This document shows, piece by piece, positions 11,290-20,782 of a stretch of DNA of 64,000 nt. The position numbers and the translations under genes are program-made. The number at the start of each line of letters is the position of its first letter. Positions within the stretch are counted from its first letter, which is position 1. The stretch is from Hydractinia symbiolongicarpus (taxonomy: Eukaryota; Cnidaria; Hydrozoa; Anthoathecata; Hydractiniidae), in the NCBI RefSeq assembly GCF_029227915.1, contig NC_079881.1, forward strand, positions 20,623,501 to 20,687,500, read 5' to 3'. A model generated the notes under the pieces. That model was not told the DNA's origin. It was given only the letters and a program-made list of their open reading frames with translations, and ran no database searches.

Positions 11290-11565
11290 ATGTAGCTAGT
11301 GTAGTGACAGCGCATTCGGCTTTTAATTATATGGTTTTAGGTTCCAGTCCCCTCTCCGGTGACTTTTTAATGAAGTGTTGGCAGCCCATGTAGTGGTATC
11401 TACTAGGCGCTAATCGGCATGTGTGGCAGACAAACGAGTCAACATAATGCTACACACTTCCTGGCGGTAATGTTACATTGTTACGGTCAGAAGGAATAAA
11501 GAGCCAGCCGTTAGGGTAGAATCCCCAAGGACTTTCAAACTTCCTGTTACCTACTTTCTCAAATT
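11290..11565 (+). repeat. tRNA-Lys-derived SINE, copy 2
   Basis: Same structure as at 2030: gCGGCTTTTAATT-like anticodon arm, B box GGTTCCAGTCC at about 11340, and a body ending in ttacctactttctc. The B box has one change from the consensus. Confidence 0.55.
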
Positions 11566-12377
11566 GTTTCAATTTGTTTTATCAGTCGCATAAACAGTCA
11601 TACAGACTATCATTATTATTATTATTAGAAAATCTTTAAAGAGGATATACAATTCAGTTATTTACAAAATGACTGCTATGCGTCCTCTAGTTGTGGAAAA
11701 CCACAAATGTGTGACAACATTTTATAAAAGTAAAACAAATTATTTTGATTATAGAACATTTATGCAAATTATAAAGAACACGGAAAATTTTTTTCTTATT
11801 GAATGATTGCTGAGGACACTGGTAAAAATTTAATGTTAAATTTATTTAATCACATGTGACCAAGTAAGGGCTTTGTGATGTATATGCTTTGAAGTTACAC
11901 CTCATATAAATGCGAATAATGCCATTGAATTTCCTCTCCACACGAAAAAATAAATTTTTCGATTGTTTTAAATGGTTGAAGAAAACGTATTTGAAAGCAT
12001 AATGACTCTAGTATTTTGTCTTGTTCCCAGTCTGGATACTCATTCTTTTTTGTTCACAGAGAAAAAGTTCCCTTAAGCTGAAGAGACAAATCTTAACTTA
12101 TGTGTGTTTTTTCCTTCCTCACAGTCTAGATGCTCACTCTTATTATCTACAAAAGGAAAGTTTCCTTACGTTTAAGTGACGAAACCATTCTTATGCGTTT
12201 TCTTTCCATATCAGTTTCAAATCCTACGTTCCGTTGATATGACGGAACATTGTGGAACGAACAATCGCTATCGAAACTATTTTTAAATATGCATTGTAAT
12301 GTTCGATGGACGTTCTCTTTTTAAATTGCTTAAAAGACCTACACATAACTTTTGAGACAAAACATTTTTTAGAGACT

Positions 12378-12490
12378 CATTTAATTAATTCAATTAAATA
12401 TTGACATTTCTAATCTTACGAAAGGATCAAACTGCGTCATTAAACTTCGCCACGCATTTAATTCTTCTCTGCACGGCTATATAAAGCAAG
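12378..12490 (+). promoter_or_regulatory. Conserved upstream region and TATA box of microprotein gene A2
   Basis: It holds the palindromic TTAATTAATTCAATTAAAT, tgacatttctaatcttacgaaag, and an intact ggctatataaagca (TATA, about 12475-12488) roughly 95 bp before the ATG at 12580. This is the best-preserved version of the A-type promoter. Confidence 0.55.
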
Positions 12491-12579
12491 AGGGGATCTG
12501 TTTGTTCAGTTAAACTTACTTAAACTAAAGTTGGATCGAATCAAACACTAATAGTAAAATAAACATTTTTTAAGACAAC

Positions 12580-12866
12580 ATGAAGCTCTTCAATAAATCA
12601 GGTAAATATCTGTTTATTTTCCATTGTCAAGTACCATCCGATAAATTTTCATTGCTAACATATGGTGAGAGCAGTAAAGATTATATTAGTAATCTTTCTT
12701 TTGCTCTATTTAACTTTTTTATTACGTTATTTTTAATTTGCATGTTTTGTATCTTTCAGGTTCAACCAAACAAACAAAATCCTCAAAAACAAAACAACAA
12801 ACAACAACTAAAGTGAAATGTGTCACAATTGTTAACTCATCGGGAAAACAATTCAAGCTAAAATAA
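12580..12866 (+). CDS. Cationic microprotein gene copy A2 (two exons, 42 aa)
   Basis: Exon 1 is 12580-12601 (MKLFNKS plus one base). The intron is 12602-12759 (gtaaat...tttcag, 158 bp, phase 1). Exon 2 is 12760-12866, ending in TAA. The product has 42 residues: 11 Lys, no Asp or Glu, one Cys. A Lys/Thr/Gln/Ser linker (9-24) is followed by VKCVTIVNSSGKQFKLK. Without splicing the first exon would read on into intron sequence for 78 codons; the split structure shared by the other copies shows that this is not the real product. A canonical TATA box and the conserved upstream block are present, so this is the copy most likely to be expressed. Family function is not recognised. Confidence 0.75.
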
Positions 12867-15489
12867 GGAATATGAATATTGTCCATGTAACCAACTAAGT
12901 AATTAAGAGATTAATGGAACGCAAAAATATCCAGCTAGACATCAAAAGACATCTGTATAACATTCTTATTGAGTACCAAGAAAAAAGACTCTGGGAAATA
13001 CGTTACAGTTGAAGATGCAGAGACGAATAGTTGAACAACAGCAAATATGATACTGAAGGGCTAAAGCGCTGAGAATTGTATATATTGTTTATAATAATAA
13101 TAAAAATTGTAAATACATTTTGATATTTGAAAAAGAAAATTGTTAATTCACATTTATTTAAGTATTTTTGTATGACCCCAGCTCAAAATATTTAAAGTAA
13201 TATAAGTCTCTTGTAATTTAAACTACCTATTTTATTTACAAGAAAACAAATATACGCCCTCAGAGGTCCTGAACTATAGAAGAATATTAAAGGGTTCGTC
13301 AACACAAAGGAGTACTAAAATTTTCCTTTAAACCACAAAGCTGACATAATTAGAGGAAAATATAAGAATAATTTAAGAACATTTTTGATTAAAAAAAATT
13401 AAAAAATTTGAAGTTCTCCTTCAAACTGTGGGTTACTATTAAAACATGTATGTACTGTTACGAAACCTCAAATTTCAAAAATCAAACTGCAACTTTCTTA
13501 GCCAAGGCGCATATACGATACACAATCAGAATTTATCGTCCTGTCTCTTTTTTTCTACGTCATTGTTAACCTTAAAAAACACCAATCTCTTTCTAGGCGT
13601 TTTAAAAACCAAACCCTTTTCGCTCCGCTCCCCTGCAAGTTTTATTTTTTATTACCTTTGTTTTGCTATGTTTTTAGCCATCATATTTGTAAAATTTCTA
13701 CATTTATATACCAGACACGCGCCTGGTAAATGCTTAGGTCCCACTCTAAGAATTTTTAGGTATTAATCGAAACGACCCCGTAAACTTTTATGAAAACTTT
13801 ACAATAAAAAAGATTTAACTTCCGTTAGGGTTAAAACTCACAACGTGACATTATTAAGTCCTCAGTCAGCTGTAGGCATAAGCACTGAGAAGTCAAGCTT
13901 GACCAATTTAAATTGTGTACGTCTAATATAAAAACAATCGAAATTACTACGGACTTCAAACTTGGTCCAATGACAACATTTTTTTAACTGATTGTAAAGC
14001 TAAAGTGATTGCATTTTAGTAGTATTTTGTACAAATCTATAGCTTTTGCTAACGTCACAGAAAAAATGGTGACATAATCAAAATATAGTACTACCATTTT
14101 TATATATTTAGAGGATACTATAATTTTACCAAGCTTGGTTGCATTCGGTAGATCACATCAAAAGTTTTAGAGGTGTCATAACAACTTCGTGAAACTGTGG
14201 ACAGAACAGGGTTAAAGCGGGCAAGGAATAGGGAATAATGTTATTAATCAACGACAAAATACCTTTACATATTCAAATTGGTAAGGTATATTCTAACATA
14301 TATGTATTTTCCTGTAAAGGAGCCATTAATTGTTTTACGAAACAGGTAAATTTTGTAGCAAAGACATATTTTATAAACTTTTAATTCAATAATCTGCAAT
14401 ATTTTTAATATAATAAAAGTTAATGAGCCTACTAAATAGAAACCTTTTTAGCCATTTAATGATGCAACATATTCTTTCACTTTCCGGATTGTAACCGGAA
14501 AGATTTTCACACTGAAACAATAGTGGGGAAATTTTTAAGAAGATCTTTGACTGTATGAATTTCTGATGAGCAACTGAAACGATTTTCCCTTTTATCGTAT
14601 GTTTTACCAAAATCCGATACCAAGCCAAAAATGCAGGTGCTTGTAAAATAAACAAACAAACAAAAATAAAAATACGATTTAAGTGACATCTGCTGATTAT
14701 GAAGTGAATAATGCAAACTGATGCGAACACTGCACTGTTTACACCTACAAATTCAAATATTATCAACTTATTCTTAATACGTCTAAAACGTTTAAAAGAG
14801 TCACTGTTTTTGTCTGTTCGGAAGTATATTATGACGTAATTTCTGAACTCATTTTGTGCTAACAAATGTTTGTGTCAAGTTTTGTGACAATATGATGTGT
14901 GTTTATCACTTTAGGAGGAGGTGTAGAGAAGGTGGGGGAAAAGGGTGAGTGCTTTTTCTAGTCTCCCACAACTTCCGGCTTTTCAAAGCCTCGAAAAGCC
15001 CGAAATCAATAAGTTAATGAGCTACGTACATGGCTTCGTTTTCGCAAAACACAATTCTGCACATAGCTGCAATTGCTATTACAATGCGGACCTGTATGTA
15101 CAAACCCACTTTTAGTTTCTGCATACAGTATGTTTATACCGCTGACAATACTCTTAAGTTATAAATCTTTATTTTATACATGAACATGAATTGCTGCATT
15201 ATAGCATATCTATGTCTGAAAATTCTTCACAATCAACTGCTGCGTCATTTTTTGCTAAAGGGTCGAAACCAACGCATAACTTTCGAGGCATTTTATATTT
15301 TTAATTAAGAAATTACAGGATTAGTTTATTTAATTATTATATTTTCCTGTAGCTATGGACGTCAGAGAAATATTTTCCGTCGCCCACGTGATTTTTTTAT
15401 AAATACTCTTACGGTTTGCATATTCCACAGTTAAAGACGAACTGACTTAAGGTGATAACAAACGACAAGGAAAAACAGAATTCATAGCT
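12867..15489. other. 3' flank of A2, MITE relic and unremarkable DNA
   Basis: About 12870-13260 matches the 3' flank of A4 (15750-16160), including a sentence of shared sequence around 'aaaaaagactctgggaaatacgtta'. About 13600-14200 is a degraded relative of the TTAA element at 31399-32151 (shared 'ttaacttccgttagg', 'gacataatcaaa', 'accaagcttggttgcat'). From about 14200 to 15350 I see nothing supportable: the 159-codon minus-strand frame at 14386-14865 has no recognisable domain and biased Ile/Phe content, typical of AT-rich chance ORFs. A TATA-like tttttttataaatact lies at about 15392, ahead of A4. Confidence 0.5.
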
Positions 15490-15750
15490 ATGAAGTTTTT
15501 CAATAAATCAGGTAAATTGGTTATGTTTTTAACTTTTTTTCTGTAATCTAAGTAGTTGCCGTTATAGCGTTGATAAAATCTTATTGTTGTTATCTCAAAA
15601 AAATAAAAATTAATGACAGTTCTCATGTTTTCTTTTTTAGGTACAACCAAACAAACAAAGTCTTCAACGAAGACAAAACAGCAAACTGCAACAAAAGTGA
15701 AATGTGTCACAATTGTTAATTCGTCTGGAAAACAATTTAAACTAAAATAA
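15490..15750 (+). CDS. Cationic microprotein gene copy A4 (two exons, 43 aa)
   Basis: Exon 1 is 15490-15511 (MKFFNKS plus one base). The intron is 15512-15640 (gtaaat...ttttag, 129 bp, phase 1). Exon 2 is 15641-15750, ending in TAA. The product has 43 residues: 11 Lys, no acidic residue, and the same C-terminal VKCVTIVNSSGKQFKLK as A2 although several codons differ synonymously (for example AAC/AAT, TCG/TCT, TTC/TTT, AAG/AAA). That pattern argues for selection on the protein. Its 5' flank lacks the conserved A promoter block and has a different TATA-like element about 95 bp upstream, so it may be regulated differently. The 3' flank is shared with A2. Confidence 0.75.
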
Positions 15751-16715
15751 GAAAGATGAATATTGTCCATGTAATTAACTAATCAATTAAAATATGATTT
15801 AAACACAAAATTATCCAGCTAAATATCAAAAGACATTTGCATAAAGTCCGTATTGAATATCAAGAAAAAAGACTCTGGGAAATACGTTAAAGATGCAGAG
15901 AATAATAACAATAGCAAATATAACATTTATAGGCTAAGCTCATATTGTTATTGTATATATATTATATTGTATATATTGTTTATAATAATAATAATTGTAA
16001 ATACATTTTGATATTTTAAAATGAAAATTGTCATTTTTATTTAAGTTTTATTTATGACCTTATGGAAAAATATTAAAAGTATTATGCGTATCTCGTTATG
16101 TACACTACACTTTTGATTTACAAGAATAACCTATAAAAAATATACGTCCTCAGATGTCCAGAATTTTAGAACATTAAAGGCTTCGTGAAGAAGTCCTAAA
16201 ATTCTCCCTTAAACCACAAAACTAACTATCTTAGAGGAGAATTTAAGAATACCTTAAATAAATTTTTAGGCTTCAGTTTGAAAAGTTAACGTTTTTTTAT
16301 TTCCTAAATTAACTATTTTATGAATTAAAGCTAAATAATTCCAGATTTTAGTCACATCGAAAGTTTTTTTTATAAAAAATTATTTCCTGGGTGTTTTTCT
16401 GTTATCAATAAATCGATCCAATTATGATAACGTGTTAATCCTTTTTCTGGATATTGGAGGAAATCCTTGCATTACGGTACCAACATGAAATATCACAAGA
16501 GATAAACTATCGCTTTATAGGGTTTATATAACCTAAGAAACTTTAAAAAGAAACGCCAACTTTCTTAGTCAAGGCATATCTACAATACACAATCGGAATT
16601 TATGGACCTGTCTCTTTCTTTCTAAAGAGAGAAAGAGACAGGTACTAGTATCTGTTAATGTTAACATAATCACTTCATCGTCAGCAAAAACGGGTAATTA
16701 TCATTATTTACATAA
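15751..16715. other. 3' flank of A4 up to the BEL insertion
   Basis: It is homologous to the A2 3' flank as far as about 16640. A near-perfect inverted repeat (18-bp arms, one mismatch, 2-nt loop) lies at 16606-16643, acctgtctctttctttct and its complement. From about 16655 the sequence is the start of block B2, interrupted at 16716 by the BEL element. No gene is seen. Confidence 0.5.
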
Positions 16716-16720
16716 GTTAT
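16716..16720. repeat. Left 5-bp target-site duplication of the BEL element
   Basis: gttat, repeated at 26557-26561. Block B1 shows the uninterrupted site near 4825-4835. Confidence 0.85.
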
Positions 16721-17029
16721 TGTTACTGCGCGTTGTTGTTCGGTTCACATAAAAAGACAGAATTTTGTAAGATTCAACAGTTTCTTTCCAATAATAAAGT
16801 ACAAATCCTCAAAATCCGTAGTAAACTGTTCTCGCTGTTCACAACGCTAAGCAACTGTTTTACACAGAAATACAACTCTTTTTATACACAAAAGTGACAC
16901 AAAAACATAACAATTACTGCACAGCTACGATACGCACGACTAACACACACAAATTAGCGCACCACAAGGGACAACTCAAACACACAAACTATAATTGTCT
17001 CTAAACGAAATCCCATAGGGGCCATTTCA
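16721..17029 (-). repeat. BEL element 3' LTR
   Basis: 309 bp, TGTTACTGCG...CCATTTCA on the + strand, the same as 26248-26556. In sense orientation it contains gtgtataaaaag, a TATA-like element at 16879-16886. Confidence 0.92.
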
Positions 17030-17048
17030 TCTGGCTCCCCTCAAGTTC
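17030..17048 (-). other. Polypurine tract of the BEL element
   Basis: The sense strand reads gaacttgaggggagccaga directly before the 3' LTR; the purine run is the expected plus-strand primer site. Confidence 0.6.
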
Positions 17049-20000
17049 ATCTTGAAAATTGTGGCTCCTCGTCGGGGATTCGATATTCTAACAATTGTAT
17101 CAATTTCGTGATTGGTCGATCCAATATTGTACCAGCACGGCTACCAAGCTTCACGCTACAACTCCGAACCTTTCCATCTGCACTCGTTTTTACAGCCACC
17201 ACTCTTGCCAGTGGCCACCGTCCTCTTTCCAGCAAAATTTCGTTCGTTTTTATTCCACTTTGTTCGTGTCTGTAGTGAACACAGATATTCGCATTTCCAT
17301 CGTCTCCAGAACATATCCAACACATACTGAGCTCTTTTCCACTGTTTCCTGCAATATAACGACGCTTCTTCAAAATTACCAGGAGGCGGTAAAACTACCT
17401 TTGATTTCATCGTTAGAAGAGCAAGTGGTGAAATTGGTGTTGCACTGTTTGCATCGCTGATTGCTTCGACGCATAAAGGTCTAGAGTTAACGATACTTTC
17501 TGCTTCTGTTAAAATAGTGTGCAGCGATTCTTCACTCAAACGCGAGCCATTATGATTGAAAAGATCTTTTAATATTGCGCGCACAGATCGAATCTGGCGC
17601 TCCCATACTCCACCCATGTGCGAAGCAGCAGGTGTATTCCTCTTCCAGAGAATCCAATCACAACCAACACTTTGAAGGAATTGTTTAACTTTCGCATTGT
17701 CCATTTGTTTTAATGCCTTTATGAACTCGGTCTCGGTGCCGACAAAGTTAGTGCCGTTGTCGCTTCTCATCGTTCGAATGTTTCCTCTTCTAGCAACAAA
17801 CCGTCGCAAAGCTAGAATGAAGGAGTCAGTTTCCAAGGTGTTGACAACTTCAATATGGACGGCTCTGCTCGCCAAACAGGTAAAGAGGCAGCCATATCTT
17901 TTTACAAACTTTTGATATGGTTTTATGACCAATGGCCCAAAGAGATCCACTGCGCAGTATGTGAAAGGTGGGCATGCGTCTACTCGATCTTTGGGTAAAT
18001 CTGCCATGACTTGCTGGCCAGCTCTTCCCCTCAATATTCTACATCGTACACAATGATGAATCAACTGTCGTACTGCTGAGTTGATGTGTATGATCCAATA
18101 TCCACGTTGCCGAATTTCTTGCAATGTTATTCCTCTCCCCGAATGGTGAGTGTTTTCGTGGCACCATCGGAGCACAAGTTTGGAAAACCAACTTTCTTTG
18201 GGAAGAATAGCAGGATATTTGAATTGATACGCTTCATCCATGTTGCACAATCTTCCACCAACTCTGAGAATTCCATCATCGTCAATGAAAGGACTCAATT
18301 TGTATAATTTGCTGCATTCTTTCAAAGCAGACTTCTTAATTTTGTCGTTTCGTCGATCTTGTCTCCATTCCTTTGAAGCAAGAGCTTTAATTTCAGAGGC
18401 AAAGTGTTGTTGTTGTACTAATTTTATTAAACATTTTTCGGCTCGTTGAAGATCTTCAACGCACAGCACTGGGGGACTCGCCTTCTGGCTTCTTCTTGTC
18501 ATCCCATGACTTGGGGCTTTTATTTTCATCTTCAGAATGTCGATAAATCGACCGACCAAGGCCATGACCCGTATGCATTTCTGTAGCCTGGAAATTCTTC
18601 TCTCGAATGTACATAAGATTCCAGAATCAGTTGCTGAAACAAATACTGAAACGCTACGTTTAAATTCGGGATCATCAGTGACACTGTTTTTCGCTGGATC
18701 GTAGGCAGCTGGCCATGCTTCCCTTTCTTCCCAGAGAAACTGAGGTCCCTTGAACCATCTACTACTCTTCTCTACATGTTTCAAACGTATGCCTCTCGAG
18801 GCATCATCGGCTGGGTTTTCATGGGAAGGAACGTAATTCCATTGATCCAACGAAGTATTTTCTTGAATTTGTTGAATTCTATTTGCCACAAAAATATGAA
18901 AACGTCTTGATTCGTTATTAATATAACCCAGTACTACGTTGCTGTCTGTCCAATAACATTCGTAGTCTACGACAGGCATTTCTTGCTTCAACATTACTCC
19001 GACCTTTACGGCCACAGTTGCTGCTGTCAACTCCAACCTTGGTATTGAAACCATCTTTATTGGAGCTACTCTCGATTTTCCAAGGAGTAAGCAGCAGTTG
19101 ACGTTTCCTTCTACATCTCTGATGCGAAGATACGTAGCAGTTCCGTAACCTTCATTGGATGCGTCTGAAAAATGATGGAGGGACGTTGACTCGATCTCTT
19201 TGAAATGAAGTGGCTTGACGCATCGGTTAACTTCCAATTTTTCAAGAAGGACGATATCTAATCGCCATCTTTCCCAAGCGCTTCGAAGAGGTTCAGAGAT
19301 CTTTTCGTCCCATGATGTTTTTTCTTTGCAAAGATTTTGCATAATTTTTCTACCCTTCAACAAGAACGGCGCTGCTAATCCAAGCGGGTCATAAATTGAG
19401 CTTATGGTAGCCAACACCCCTCTCTTCGACAGAGGTTTGTCTTGCATGGTTATGCGAAAACCTAGTTTGTCGTCCTCTATCGACCAATGAACACCGAGGG
19501 CCCTTTCGATCGGCAGCGATTCGTTTTTTAAGTCCAGGGACTTTATGTTCTTTGCGCGTTCTTCAGTAGGAATGGAATTGATAACCTCTCTGCTATTTGA
19601 TATGAACTTTGTGAGGCGGAAGCCACCTTTGCTGCAAATTTGTATCGTTGATTTGATGATTTTGATGGCTTCTTCGATACTTTTCACGGATTTCAAAAGA
19701 TCGTCGACATAAAAATCCTTCATAATAACTTTCACAGCCTCCTCACCAAATTCACTTTCGTTGTCTGTCCCACTTCTTTTCAGGGCATAGTTGGAACAAC
19801 TTGGGGAGGAATTTCCACCGAATATATGGACAGTCATGCGATGATCTACCAAATCTTTAGAGGTATCCCCATCAGGCCACCAAAGGTATCGCAAATAATC
19901 CCGTTGATTCGGCGGCACCTTAACCTGATAGAACATGGACTCGATATCCGCCATAAACGCTACTGGTTCCAACCGGAATCTACACAGAATTCCAACTAGC

Positions 20001-20776
20001 AGATTTGTCATATCTGGGCCTTGCATGAGTCGTCCGTTCAGGGAGACGCCTTTGTATGTAGCAGTACAATCAAATACTACTCTGATCTTCCCAGGCTTAC
20101 GCGGATGATAAACTCCATGGTGGGGAATATACCACACATGACCAGGTTCCCCTTCAACTTCCTGCTTTGGAACCATCTCCGCGAAACCTTGGGTCGTCAG
20201 GTTGTTCATGAACGTGAGGTAATCCTCTTTGAAGATCGAATTACTTTCAAGCTTCTTCTTGATCCATTTCAGCCTTGCCAAGGCCTGACATTTATTATTT
20301 GGAAATGGAAGTTGGTTTATTAAAGGCAGCGGGAGTTGATATTTTCCATTTACAAATTTTACTTCTTTTTCCATTAGTGATAAAAATTTTTGGTCGTGAA
20401 TGGATACGTAATCACTTTTAATATTCTTGAATGCGTTCATTTCTGAAAAATCAGCATCGTACATTCTTTTCAGCATCCCCTCAATTGTTACATCCCGTAA
20501 TTCATCTTGTTGAATTAGGTGAAGTGCAGCAACTTTGTCAGTGGAGGAATCTTTCACAGCAATTCTGTTGCATCGAATTTTCTGCTTCTCCCCTTTGCGA
20601 CGAAGCACAGGTCCGACAAGACTCCATCCCAACCTTGTTTTTAACCCATATGGTCCATTTCCATCGCATGGAATTACCTTTATCGGTTCTAGCGCTTGTG
20701 GGCAATTGGCTCCAATAAGCAAACCAATCGGTATTCCAGGATCGTATTTGTGAAAGGAATGCTTTATATGTCGCAA
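17047..20776 (-). pseudogene. pol: BEL/Pao pol: RT, RNase H, integrase (3' end frameshifted)
   Basis: The minus-strand frame of about 1200 codons (20776-17156) opens with the LLIGANCP...LGWSLVGP block that follows the protease in BEL elements. RT follows with catalytic YVDD at about residue 357, then an RNase H-like domain (HFSDASNEG near 534; YWTDSN near 625), the integrase zinc-binding HHCC region (about 870-910), and the catalytic core with Asp in AVDLFGP, Asp in RSDNGTNF (about 1007) and Glu in GVWERQIRSV (about 1058). The C-terminal DUF5641-like domain starts in frame (FWRRWKCEYL) but its end (GRWPLARVV...DRPITKL, 17350-17050) is in another frame, with several conserved residues missing between. 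This frame is the same as gag's and is separated from it by one TGA at 20783-20785, so no separate start codon is needed or seen. Confidence 0.9.
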
Positions 20777-20782
20777 ATGAGG

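Larger units (their letters stand above)
10380..12579 (+). repeat. Segmental-duplication block A2, upstream part
   Basis: Counterpart of 1060-3240 and 32560-34950, with the same order of landmarks. It includes the second SINE copy and the conserved promoter segment. No gene of its own is seen. Confidence 0.8.

Noticed and set aside
12580-12816. Unspliced 78-codon reading of the A2 gene
   Set aside because: The region after codon 8 is intron: conserved GT-AG borders in all intact copies, and the intron sequence is not conserved as protein.
14565-14590. Possible hammerhead ribozyme core (ctgatgagcaactgaaac)
   Set aside because: The segment between the two core motifs cannot form a stem II, and no flanking stems I and III are seen.
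14386-14865. 159-codon minus-strand ORF
   Set aside because: No recognisable domain, composition typical of AT-rich chance frames, and no counterpart in the sister blocks.
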